A DNA stretch of 64,000 nt, from positions 119,816 through 183,815 of the forward strand of contig NZ_HG005289.1 of the NCBI RefSeq assembly GCF_000455285.1. Reading direction: 5' to 3'. The position numbers and the translations under genes were made by a program. Source of the DNA: Candidatus Stoquefichus massiliensis AP9. Its GTDB lineage: Bacteria > Bacillota_I > Bacilli_A > Erysipelotrichales > Coprobacillaceae. Under the pieces are notes generated by a model. That model was given only the letters and a program-made list of their open reading frames with translations. It had not been told where the DNA came from and made no database searches. Positions 53,572-62,347 of this stretch are shown here, in pieces; the stretch's first letter is position 1; each line of letters begins with the position of its first letter.

Positions 53572-53746
53572 CTAGATAAATCAACGTTTTCATGACTATA
53601 ACAAATCAAATAACACTGATTTCATCAATGTTTTTACGATTTTTTTCCAAGTAAAAATGATTATAACAAAAATTATTCTAAAAATATCACTTTTATCTGA
53701 TTTAATCAGTATAATTTCAATTATAAAGATAAATTTAGCTGGTAAA
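53572..53746 (-). promoter_or_regulatory. Leader of CRISPR array 1
   Basis: A 175-base, very AT-rich stretch between the last repeat and cas2, without an ORF. On the minus strand a TATAAT lies at 53660-53665, about 90 bases before the first repeat, and a CTGATT/AATCAG inverted repeat lies near 53696-53710. The opposite array end carries the degenerate repeat, so this side is where new spacers are added and transcription starts. Confidence 0.7.
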
Positions 53747-54034
53747 TTATATGATCAATTCATCACCTTCACTCTTTTTATTACCTAAAACTTCCTCATC
53801 AAATACATTATCATTAAATGTTTTTATAATACATATAAAATCTTCCTCTTTATTAATGACTTTATTTAATTCGGTTTTTAAAGAAATTAGTTTTGATGGG
53901 GTAATCTCCCCTCTAAATACAGAATATTGAAAATGTGATAAATATTTTTTACATATTTTAAAAACCTTTTGAACACGCTTTTCTCCAATATCATAAAATA
54001 CAATTGCATAATTATAGTTATACTTTTTCTTCAT
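53747..54034 (-). CDS. cas2: CRISPR-associated endonuclease Cas2
   Basis: A 95-residue protein with the ferredoxin-like Cas2 core: AIVFYDIGEKRVQKVFKICKKYL (Asp15 in the first strand), QYSVFRGEITPSKLISLKTEL, and EEDFICIIKTF. It forms the integration complex with Cas1. Its ATG touches the cas1 stop. Last gene of the cas operon and nearest to array 1. Confidence 0.96.
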   Translation of the reverse strand: MKKKYNYNYAIVFYDIGEKRVQKVFKICKKYLSHFQYSVFRGEITPSKLISLKTELNKVINKEEDFICIIKTFNDNVFDEEVLGNKKSEGDELII

Positions 54035-55035
54035 TATTGGCCTTCTTTCAAAGAAAAGAATTCAAAATCTTTATCTTCTAACAAATATTTAATCAATTTG
54101 TAGCAATCCATTTTGACTGCAGTTTTATAAGTCATTTTACGATTTAATTTCTTATTTACAAAAGTCTTATCTAACCGTTCTTCAAAAGCCTGAATAAAAA
54201 TTTGTCTACCTGTCTCATTAAGAATACAATAATTCACTTTCTTCTCAAAATGATCTTTAACTCTTAATTTTTTGTTATTGACTAAATCAAAAATAGTTTT
54301 AAAAACAATGACTGGTTTGAACGTTTCACTTAAATCTAAACTTAACGAAAATCTGCTTTCACTTGGCTCATGCAAATAACTTATCGTTTGATTTAAATGT
54401 GTTTGATAAATAATCGAAATACATTTCGTATATAATAAAGAATTTCCAAAAGAAATAAGAGCATTAATTGGATTATCCGGTGGTCTTCTTACACGTTTAT
54501 TAAGCATAAAATCAGTAGGTAAAATAAATTGAAATGCTGAATAAAACCTTTGCCATAGTTCTCCTTCTAGAAGCATAATAGATTGAATATCATTTTGCTC
54601 ATATATCAATTTCTTAAAATCACCACGAATCCAATCTATTGTATTTTTTACCTCTTTATTGTTATGTTTATAATAATGATATAAAACCTCGTCTATATTT
54701 ACCGCAATAGCTTTAACTATTTTTCTTGCAATAACAATTCTTTTTTCTGAATGATAAGCCTCTACCTCTTTAACTAATAATCTCCCACTATTGTATTGTT
54801 CTCGAGGATAAAATGTTCCTGAATAAAATCCATAATAGTTAAAGAAATGAACCATTATATTTTTACTAGAAATGTAATCAAGTAACTTCGTATTAATAGA
54901 AATCTCATTCATACAATAAATTTCCTTAATATTCTCAATTGGTAAATAAACATTTTTCTGGTTCTTTCGAAAACATAATGAATTATCTTTACGACTCAAT
55001 TCGCCCATACTTGTAATATATTTTGTTGATCCCAT
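54034..55035 (-). CDS. cas1: CRISPR-associated integrase Cas1 (type I-B)
   Basis: A 333-residue Cas1. Metal ligands are expected at the Glu of IMLLEGELWQRFYSAF, the His of YLHEPSESRFSLSLDL, and the acidic residue of SLDLSETFKP. RRPPDNPINALISFGNSLLY is the usual conserved helix. The ATG at 55035 has AGGAGAAAG upstream; an earlier in-frame ATG lies within cas4. With Cas2 it inserts new spacers at the leader end of the arrays. Confidence 0.96.
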   Translation of the reverse strand: MGSTKYITSMGELSRKDNSLCFRKNQKNVYLPIENIKEIYCMNEISINTKLLDYISSKNIMVHFFNYYGFYSGTFYPREQYNSGRLLVKEVEAYHSEKRIVIARKIVKAIAVNIDEVLYHYYKHNNKEVKNTIDWIRGDFKKLIYEQNDIQSIMLLEGELWQRFYSAFQFILPTDFMLNKRVRRPPDNPINALISFGNSLLYTKCISIIYQTHLNQTISYLHEPSESRFSLSLDLSETFKPVIVFKTIFDLVNNKKLRVKDHFEKKVNYCILNETGRQIFIQAFEERLDKTFVNKKLNRKMTYKTAVKMDCYKLIKYLLEDKDFEFFSLKEGQ

Positions 55036-55045
55036 TTTCTTTCTC

Positions 55046-55537
55046 CTATATATAGCAATATTCGTAATACGCACATTTTTTACAATGTTTCTTTTCTATA
55101 ACACTAGGAACCTGTTCACTCTTCAATAATTTTTCAATTTCATTAATTTTTATTAACAATTCAGTCTCCAATTGCTCATCTAACTCAATAATAACTGTCT
55201 TCTTTTCCTTGTTTTTTTGAATAAATTCTAACTTCCCCTTTCTTTCTACCCCTTTCTCTTTAAGTTTATATAGATAAAAAATCAATTGCCAACGACTTGC
55301 TTCTACATCGGCATCACTTTTCTTAGTTTCAGTGAGATATTCTTTTGTTAATTTATCAAGTCTAATATTTTCAATAGCAATTTCAGCATTAACATCATTT
55401 AAATATTTGCTTTCATGTAATGCTTTCCCCACTTTAACATCTTCACTATTATTTTCTAGGTTTAGTCTATGTGCATGCAAATAACATTGTCGTGGACAAT
55501 GAATATAATAATTCATTAACGTTCCATTCACCTTCAT
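55046..55537 (-). CDS. cas4: CRISPR-associated exonuclease Cas4
   Basis: A 163-residue protein (from the ATG at 55537, with GGGAG 8 bases upstream). It has an Fe-S cluster site with Cys14 in YIHCPRQC and Cys152, Cys155, Cys161 in the C-terminal CKKCAYYEYC, and a nuclease core with VGKALHESKY (His of the RecB-like motif) and KLEFIQKNKEKKTVIIEL. It trims prespacers and helps select the PAM. Overlaps nothing downstream; the first alternative ATG overlaps cas3. Confidence 0.94.
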   Translation of the reverse strand: MKVNGTLMNYYIHCPRQCYLHAHRLNLENNSEDVKVGKALHESKYLNDVNAEIAIENIRLDKLTKEYLTETKKSDADVEASRWQLIFYLYKLKEKGVERKGKLEFIQKNKEKKTVIIELDEQLETELLIKINEIEKLLKSEQVPSVIEKKHCKKCAYYEYCYI

Positions 55538-55554
55538 ATCAAGACTCCCTTTCA

Positions 55555-58098
55555 TTATAAAATATCATAACTTGATTTTCCAAGTTTCTCTCTATCCAAC
55601 TTTCCATTAACAAAATATCCACTTGCATCTTCAATACAGTACAATTCACCAATAATATCATTATATTGAATATCAATATTGTTTTTTAATTTATATGTAA
55701 AGTAACTTAATTTGCTTCTGACTTCAATCAATTTAACTTGTTTTTCTGCATAATTCATCTCATTGTCTTGTAATAAATTTTTATATAAGTTCCATACAGT
55801 CCATCCATCTAAAATGGATCCATCATCTAATTCGATTTTCCTACAAAACACAACATCGATAGACCAGTTTTCATCATCAATCAACTTCATCTTTTTCGAT
55901 ATTTCTGAAAAATCCAATTTAAAGACAAGGTGATTAAAAAAATAATCCAGTCCGCTATCATTAGTACTCTCATTTTTTGCTTTTTTAATAATTTGCATAA
56001 TACGATCATAATATTGACCAAAATCTTTATTCGAAAAAATATTTCTCATATCATTACACATAAGGGTTAATGCATCACTTGCTCGATAGTCGCTACGATA
56101 TATGGTCTTATACCCATCATGTTTAAAAAAATAAACATGTCCCTTTTTTTGACACAATCTATTTATACGTCCAAAAAATTGTTCTTCACTATCTAATAAT
56201 GAGATGTTTTTATACCCTATATCCATATCAATATCCACACCTGCTTCAATAACCTGAGTAGCTATTAAAATAAGTCCTGATGTTTCATTTGATTTGATAG
56301 GTTTTAGTATTTTTTCACGTTCTAAAAGTGAGTCATCTCCAGTTATACATTTGACATCTACAATAATATCATCACATTCTGATAGCATTTTGTAAAATTC
56401 ATAGGCAGTGTTTTTAAAAATAAATTCAACTAGTATTTTTTTATCGTGACTTTGATGAACAATAATATGATTCTTTAAATCTTCTAAATCAATATCATTT
56501 TCTAATAACTCATAATGAGGAATAACCCTTTCTTTAAAAAGTCTATGCTGATAATATAACTGACAATTTGGTAATAAATGTTTTATCACATGATTTTGTC
56601 CAGATAATTTTTCTAAATTGGGAAGTGTTGCTGACATCATGATAATTTTCATATTCATTAATTCAGCACACGCCTTTAATAAGATAATCATTTCTGCCCA
56701 AATTTCATTTCTATAACTTTGTATTTCATCTAATACAATCACTGATTCAGATAATTGATGAAATCCCATAACATCTTCCCGCTTATCACCAAAAAGCAAA
56801 TTGAAAAAACTAACATGCGTAGATAAAATCAATGGATAATTTAAAAATTGTCTATCTAATAATAATTTTTGATAAAAATCAGTAGAATCATCATTATCTT
56901 TATATTCCCTGTGACTTTGAGGAAGTGGTGTCAAAGAATTCACAACAACAATTTGATCTTGGAACTTTTTTTGAGGAAATAATTTATTCAATGTTTGCCT
57001 GTTTTGCTCTACAAGTGTATTGAAAGGATAAATGTAAAACATCTTCTTTCTATTTTGCATTAAATGAAAACTCAAATTAAAGGCAGTATTGCTCTTCCCG
57101 CTACCCGTTGGTGCCTCTAGAAAATAAATAGATTTATCTAAATCATTTAATAGATTTTTTTCAGCATCTAAAAACAATTCACTTCTTAAATCATTCATCT
57201 GTAAAATATTATCAAAATGTTTAGTCATGCCTTGATAACTCTTTTTCTCATAGTCCCGAATTGATTTTAATAACTTGGAAGTGTTATATTCTTCCTGATA
57301 ATCTTGAATAGAAAGTTTACCTCCTATAATGTTATAATCATGATCATTCATAAATTCACTTGTCGCATAATAATCACTTGCTACTAAAAGAGAATAAGTT
57401 AAACGATAGTAGAAATAATGTATAGCTGATTCTTCAAAAGAATAATCTGGATGCTCATCATAAAGATGATATACAAGTTTCTTTAATACATCAATATTTC
57501 CTTCAGTTATATATTTGAGACCTTTATAACCACTTAATGGATTTGATAATAAATTTTTTATTAAACAATTGGTTTGATTCTCTTTTAGACATTGAGTAAA
57601 CTGTGATAAACTTTCCAGGTGACTATGATGCCTAGCAATAATATAGGCATGTTCTACAATGATTCTCTCCAAAATGTATCTATCGTCATCTACGAGTATT
57701 TCATTCAATGATAGTTTATAAAGAAAATAATCCAAATAAATGATAGCTGAGAAAAATGAATGATCTGATTTTTTTAATCCCTGATATGGCTTACCAATAT
57801 TGTTATGCATTTTTATTCGTTGAAATTCAGGATTGATTTTACCAAAATCATGAAATGATACAAGCTGAATTAATAATTCTTTGAGAAAGTCAAAACTTGC
57901 ATTCTCATTTTGAAAATGCAAATTTTGATGAAACCGTTGAATAACCATTTCTATATTTTTATCATCATACAATTTTTGAAAATACTTTTGACATCTATCA
58001 ATATGCTCTTTTAATAATTCTTTTCTTTGATCATCAGTATGTGCATAAAACAATGCATGACTATCTATAATTTCATTATAATCAATAAAAAGTAACAT
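55555..58098 (-). CDS. cas3: CRISPR-associated helicase-nuclease Cas3
   Basis: An 847-residue protein with an N-terminal HD nuclease (SFHDFGKINPEFQ, H83-D84; HAYIIARHHSH at 150-160) and an SF2 helicase: Walker A EAPTGSGKS (328-336), VLDEIQSY (D457-E-I-Q460), MMSATLP (487-493), and the C-terminal LILIATQVIEAGVDIDMD and EEQFFGRINRLCQ. It degrades DNA marked by Cascade. The start overlaps cas5 by 17 bases with GGAG 6 bases upstream. Confidence 0.97.
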   Translation of the reverse strand: MLLFIDYNEIIDSHALFYAHTDDQRKELLKEHIDRCQKYFQKLYDDKNIEMVIQRFHQNLHFQNENASFDFLKELLIQLVSFHDFGKINPEFQRIKMHNNIGKPYQGLKKSDHSFFSAIIYLDYFLYKLSLNEILVDDDRYILERIIVEHAYIIARHHSHLESLSQFTQCLKENQTNCLIKNLLSNPLSGYKGLKYITEGNIDVLKKLVYHLYDEHPDYSFEESAIHYFYYRLTYSLLVASDYYATSEFMNDHDYNIIGGKLSIQDYQEEYNTSKLLKSIRDYEKKSYQGMTKHFDNILQMNDLRSELFLDAEKNLLNDLDKSIYFLEAPTGSGKSNTAFNLSFHLMQNRKKMFYIYPFNTLVEQNRQTLNKLFPQKKFQDQIVVVNSLTPLPQSHREYKDNDDSTDFYQKLLLDRQFLNYPLILSTHVSFFNLLFGDKREDVMGFHQLSESVIVLDEIQSYRNEIWAEMIILLKACAELMNMKIIMMSATLPNLEKLSGQNHVIKHLLPNCQLYYQHRLFKERVIPHYELLENDIDLEDLKNHIIVHQSHDKKILVEFIFKNTAYEFYKMLSECDDIIVDVKCITGDDSLLEREKILKPIKSNETSGLILIATQVIEAGVDIDMDIGYKNISLLDSEEQFFGRINRLCQKKGHVYFFKHDGYKTIYRSDYRASDALTLMCNDMRNIFSNKDFGQYYDRIMQIIKKAKNESTNDSGLDYFFNHLVFKLDFSEISKKMKLIDDENWSIDVVFCRKIELDDGSILDGWTVWNLYKNLLQDNEMNYAEKQVKLIEVRSKLSYFTYKLKNNIDIQYNDIIGELYCIEDASGYFVNGKLDREKLGKSSYDIL

Positions 58099-58786
58099 TT
58101 ATTTCTCCATCAGAATATATCGGTACATAACTATTCTTAACAATTGCATCAGTCAAAAGCATTTTTTCTAATTGATAATGATTGGTACTTTCTTTAAGAG
58201 AGATTGGTAAGTACTCTTCATATTTAAACATCGCTGTTCGCCAATTGTATTCTAACATTGAAGCCAAAGATAAGCTATGAATTTGTATATCTTGACAATT
58301 TCTCTCTTGAAGTTCAACTAACTTTGTATCTTCTATAATAGCAAGATGATCATTTTTACCAAGATACGGAGTATAAACACATTGTTTGTTCATGATCATT
58401 TCTGCTAGTTTTTGACTTTCTTCATTGCCAATCAAGACATATATACTCCATTCAGGGTTTTCCAACCATTGTTCCTTAACAACAAGATTTCCTCCCTGTT
58501 CATGAGATGCATATCCTACTGAATTATTAAAATATTGAATCTTACGATAAAAATGTCCGTTTTCCTTATGAGGAACAATAGAAACAGAAATATCTTTCAA
58601 TTTTTCATAATATTGAGGATATGTATCAAACTCACTTTCATAACCACGATATCCTAATATAGCCCCAAAAATCCCTAGCAAAGCAGGTTTATGAATATTT
58701 CCATATGTAAAATAATAATAAGTATTCACTTCTGGATTTTTAAAGAAAGCTGTTTTTCCCCTTAAAGTAAATTTTATAGCCTTCAT
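58082..58786 (-). CDS. cas5: Cascade subunit Cas5 (type I-B)
   Basis: A 234-residue RAMP protein with the Cas5 N-terminus AIKFTLRGKTAFFKNPEVNTYYYFTYGNIHKPALLGIFGAILGYRG, which caps the crRNA 5' handle. It follows cas7 by 3 bases and overlaps cas3. Normal length for Cas5b. Confidence 0.94.
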   Translation of the reverse strand: MKAIKFTLRGKTAFFKNPEVNTYYYFTYGNIHKPALLGIFGAILGYRGYESEFDTYPQYYEKLKDISVSIVPHKENGHFYRKIQYFNNSVGYASHEQGGNLVVKEQWLENPEWSIYVLIGNEESQKLAEMIMNKQCVYTPYLGKNDHLAIIEDTKLVELQERNCQDIQIHSLSLASMLEYNWRTAMFKYEEYLPISLKESTNHYQLEKMLLTDAIVKNSYVPIYSDGEINVTFY

Positions 58787-58789
58787 AAA

Positions 58790-59734
58790 TTAAACCTCTT
58801 TTCTAGTCACAATATGTAAATATTTAACTCCTTCAAAATCACAGTTTATTGATGTTGTTACTGGATTATAGTATACTTCTATTGTTTGAATTTGAGATTC
58901 TAATCCCTCTAATATATCTTTGAGATATATATGAATAATGTTCTTTGAATCTGTCTTTTCAAAGTCAATATACTCTGTTAAATTAGGCAAATAAAGATGA
59001 TTATCAGTTTCAACAAATAATCCAAATTCATTATCACAACCTTCTTTAGAATTCGTTGCAAACGCTGTTGCCGAAACAAGTGAAGTTTCTTTAAATTTCA
59101 AATAATCGTCATCCGTATAACCTTCTGTTACTCCTAATTTCACAAATTCATTATAAGCGTCAGGATTCACAACAAATGGATAAAAATAATGAGCTTCATC
59201 ACTAACAATTTTTGTTCCTAATGTTGAGTTTTTTGCTTCTCCATCTTCCACAGTTGTTTTTGTAGCGTCACGGAATGGTGAAAGAATTTGTTGTTCTTGG
59301 GGCTCTGTATCACGATATTTATTAAATCCCTGACCAAATTGTACAGCACCTGGTATAGAAATATTCATCCCCACCTCAGCAAATGTTGCACCAAAGTTTT
59401 TTACATCAATTGCATGAAATAAATTTTTTAAAACTTCTGAAGTATCTTTACATTCTTTCAAATCATTAACATTAAATAAATACTCATATCTTTCTTTTAA
59501 ACTACGTGGAACTAAATTAACCTCCCCTTTTTTATCAGGTGAAAGTTTCATAGATTTAATATAAAGGACTTTCTCTCCTTGGTTTTCCCACATTTTCTTC
59601 ATAGGGTATTTAAAAGCTTTGTCACTTCCATAAGTATCTCCACTGGTTGTTGTTTTTGGATATCCTGTAAAATCAGCATTCCAATTTGCCATGATTGAAC
59701 TCACTCCCAAAACTCCATAAACTCTTTTATCCAT
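58790..59734 (-). CDS. cas7: Cascade backbone subunit Cas7 (Csh2 type)
   Basis: A 314-residue protein of the Cas7/Csh2 family: VYGVLGVSSIMANWNADFTGYPKTT near the start, FGATFAEVGMNISIPGAVQFGQGFN in the middle (typical of type I-B), and DEAHYFYPFVVNP. Several copies form the Cascade backbone along the spacer. The ATG at 59734 has AAGGAGGAA 8 bases upstream and overlaps cas8b by 8 bases. Confidence 0.95.
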   Translation of the reverse strand: MDKRVYGVLGVSSIMANWNADFTGYPKTTTSGDTYGSDKAFKYPMKKMWENQGEKVLYIKSMKLSPDKKGEVNLVPRSLKERYEYLFNVNDLKECKDTSEVLKNLFHAIDVKNFGATFAEVGMNISIPGAVQFGQGFNKYRDTEPQEQQILSPFRDATKTTVEDGEAKNSTLGTKIVSDEAHYFYPFVVNPDAYNEFVKLGVTEGYTDDDYLKFKETSLVSATAFATNSKEGCDNEFGLFVETDNHLYLPNLTEYIDFEKTDSKNIIHIYLKDILEGLESQIQTIEVYYNPVTTSINCDFEGVKYLHIVTRKEV

Positions 59735-61520
59735 TTTCTTTTTCCTCCTTATTCTTTTCATATACTAACATCATAGCACTAAAACCAGCTAAAATATATT
59801 CAGCGTGCAATACTTGCGGTGTATATAACATAATATGTTCAACGAGTTGCTGAACTCTACCTCCCTCAATAGGATTAATTAAATAATTATACTTCTTATA
59901 TGAGTTCATAATTTTTTTCTTCATCAAAGAAATATCTTTGGCATTTAAAAATGCATTAATATATGCTGATGATTTATTATTTGATTTATTTAATGATAAG
60001 AAATATTGTGCTAGTTGTCCAATTGCATATCCAAATTCATAATCATCATCAAACTCCCATTTCTCACCTTTCTTTGAATTAATATGTTTTCTCAGTTTCT
60101 CTTGTACGTCTTCCATCTTTTCACCTATTTTCCTTTCATCATTAAAATAAGATAATAAAGACCATCTTAAATTAAATTGTCTTTGTGCTTTAAAAGTTTC
60201 ATCTTTCAAAATAGCATTTTTAATCAGTTCCATTGTAAATTTATCTAATGATGCCCTTATTTGATTCTTTTCACCTTGATAAAACCAAGCAGATAAAACC
60301 CCACGATTTTCTAATAGACACCTTTTCAAAACTGCATCATTGATTTGAATGTCTTCCATTCTACTGTAAAGATTAAATTGTAATCTTCCTTCAAAAAATA
60401 CACTATCAATCAAATGCCTAATCTGCCATAAATTATCTATTGAATTACCATAAGGGAGTGTGGATTTATCTATATCTTTTTGTGATATCCCTATATAATT
60501 TTTAAGCATAAATGGTTTTTTTAAAAGTTTTGAATAATGACTTATGTTATCAGCATGAATAATTTCAACTTCATTTTTTTCTTTTCGACATCTGAGATAG
60601 TATCCACTCATCAAATCTTCAGGTTCTTCTAAATCTGTATAGGCTTTAATATCTTCTTTGTTTTGAAAATTATTTATATAGATATTATATTTTCCCTTGG
60701 AAACTTCCCCTAATAAATAATCAAATAATTGAGATTGTAATAATGCTTTTTGTTGATCTAATAAATAAGGAACTTTAACTTTACGTGTTTTATTCTCTAA
60801 AAATGGTTTTTTAGAGTTCATTCCCATATTATTATTAGGCAAGCCTAAAATGATTCCCTCATCATCAAAATTATAATCATTACTATTATATAAATTAGGG
60901 AGTAAATAACGTTCGCTTTCTTTTTTATAATATTCTATAGTCTTCTCTCTGTCTGTGAAAACAAAGAATATCTTTACATAATTTTTCTTAGTCAAATCAA
61001 TATCTTCATCCTTAAAAATATCATGATTTAAAACATAATTCTCTATTTTGTTAATCAAATCAACATCTGCTGGCCCAAGTTGTTCTTCTACATTTCTATA
61101 TAATTCTCTTGATTTTGCTTTTTTCTCATACTTGACAATAGGATTTTTTAGTATGCTGAAAAAGTTTTTGATAATTTCAGGAGTGAGCTTATTAAGAACA
61201 ATACTTTCTTTTTTTACTGCAATAGAAAGATAATTGTTTGTATGTATAATTTTCTTTGGATCAATAGGCTTATTCATTTCTAGGAGTTTACTATAGTAAT
61301 CCAATTCTTGAATAAACAAATAATCTTCATCATTATGACCAACCGTTTCTTTGGACTTTTTATCAAAATAAACATTTAAATTTTTTGTAACCTTCCAATT
61401 ATCATCATCTCCTATTTCGATTAATCTATATGTACCATCTTTTAGGGTATGAGAGTCAATAATAATTCTACTGTTTTTTCTTAGTTTTTTTTCAAAGATT
61501 TCCAATGCCTCTTGTAGCAT
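59727..61520 (-). CDS. cas8b: Cascade large subunit Cas8b (Csh1 type)
   Basis: A 597-residue protein in the position and of the size of Cas8b/Csh1. It contains the Csh1-like segments YLFIQELDYYSKLLEMNKPIDPKKIIHTNNYLSIAVKKE, FDDEGIILGLPNNNMGMNSKKPFLENKTRKVKVPYLLD, and a helical C-terminus ending in MLYTPQVLHAEYILAGFSAMM. It recognises the PAM and stabilises Cascade. Identification rests on gene order and on these segments. Confidence 0.9.
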   Translation of the reverse strand: MLQEALEIFEKKLRKNSRIIIDSHTLKDGTYRLIEIGDDDNWKVTKNLNVYFDKKSKETVGHNDEDYLFIQELDYYSKLLEMNKPIDPKKIIHTNNYLSIAVKKESIVLNKLTPEIIKNFFSILKNPIVKYEKKAKSRELYRNVEEQLGPADVDLINKIENYVLNHDIFKDEDIDLTKKNYVKIFFVFTDREKTIEYYKKESERYLLPNLYNSNDYNFDDEGIILGLPNNNMGMNSKKPFLENKTRKVKVPYLLDQQKALLQSQLFDYLLGEVSKGKYNIYINNFQNKEDIKAYTDLEEPEDLMSGYYLRCRKEKNEVEIIHADNISHYSKLLKKPFMLKNYIGISQKDIDKSTLPYGNSIDNLWQIRHLIDSVFFEGRLQFNLYSRMEDIQINDAVLKRCLLENRGVLSAWFYQGEKNQIRASLDKFTMELIKNAILKDETFKAQRQFNLRWSLLSYFNDERKIGEKMEDVQEKLRKHINSKKGEKWEFDDDYEFGYAIGQLAQYFLSLNKSNNKSSAYINAFLNAKDISLMKKKIMNSYKKYNYLINPIEGGRVQQLVEHIMLYTPQVLHAEYILAGFSAMMLVYEKNKEEKENG

Positions 61521-61534
61521 ATCTACACCTCCTT

Positions 61535-62233
61535 CTACATGTATTTAAAGTTAACAAATCCAAACCCTCTACTATTATTTTCTAACAATCCTACACCTAA
61601 TGCCAAATAAGCCAATTCTTGTGCTTGTTCATTCTGAGCAATTTCTAAAACAATTTTATCACCTAGTAGATTAATACTTTTGTATGGCAGCTTTACTGGA
61701 ACTTTATTCTTAAATTCTATAAGATCATATAAAGATAAACTCTCATCAATATTTTTTCCAGTAAAGAATTTATATTTTTTAATAAGATTATCTTTTAATC
61801 TTTTCTCAAAATCTTCTAATGTCATGTGACCTTTCCAGTAACCTAAACCAGGATTTTTTAAAATAACAGGTGTTATTGAATATATTCTTTGAATATTTCT
61901 TTTTTGTATAATTTTAATCTCACCACCAACACCTTCAAATTCATTTGTTTCATGAAAAGATAGTTTTGCCATTAAATATTGAACCAACTTATCTTCAACC
62001 ATTCGAATTCGCATAGTATATATTTTATTCTTTTTGTAGAGACCTGCATTTTCAATTGGATATAACAAATCATGAACATATCCTTTGTATTGCTTACCCG
62101 TATGGTATGATAGAAATTCATTATCTTCTGTGAGTATACTATCAATATAATAACTTGTTTTTTCCGCCAATTGGGAATATTCTAAATCTTGTTTTAATTT
62201 TATCTTCACTTTGTATTCATAAATTTTCATCAT
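61535..62233 (-). CDS. cas6: CRISPR RNA endonuclease Cas6
   Basis: A 232-residue RAMP protein with two ferredoxin-like folds and the C-terminal glycine-rich loop GVGLLENNSRGFGFVN that defines Cas6. YEYKVKIKLKQDLEYSQLAEKTSYYI starts the first fold. It cuts the repeat transcript upstream of the 8-base TTTGAAAT-type handle. First gene of the cas operon. Confidence 0.94.
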   Translation of the reverse strand: MMKIYEYKVKIKLKQDLEYSQLAEKTSYYIDSILTEDNEFLSYHTGKQYKGYVHDLLYPIENAGLYKKNKIYTMRIRMVEDKLVQYLMAKLSFHETNEFEGVGGEIKIIQKRNIQRIYSITPVILKNPGLGYWKGHMTLEDFEKRLKDNLIKKYKFFTGKNIDESLSLYDLIEFKNKVPVKLPYKSINLLGDKIVLEIAQNEQAQELAYLALGVGLLENNSRGFGFVNFKYM

Positions 62234-62295
62234 TATTCCTCATTTCTTTTTGTTACTATTTTTTTAAATACATAAAACTAAATCAACTTTACTAT

Positions 62296-62301
62296 ATTAT
62301 A
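62296..62301 (-). promoter_or_regulatory. Candidate -10 element of the cas operon
   Basis: TATAAT on the minus strand, 63 bases before cas6 and 47 bases from the degenerate end of array 2. No good -35 element is seen. Confidence 0.45.
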
Positions 62302-62347
62302 ACATATTTTTACACCTCCTAAATAATTTTTAAATGTTTATTTAAAA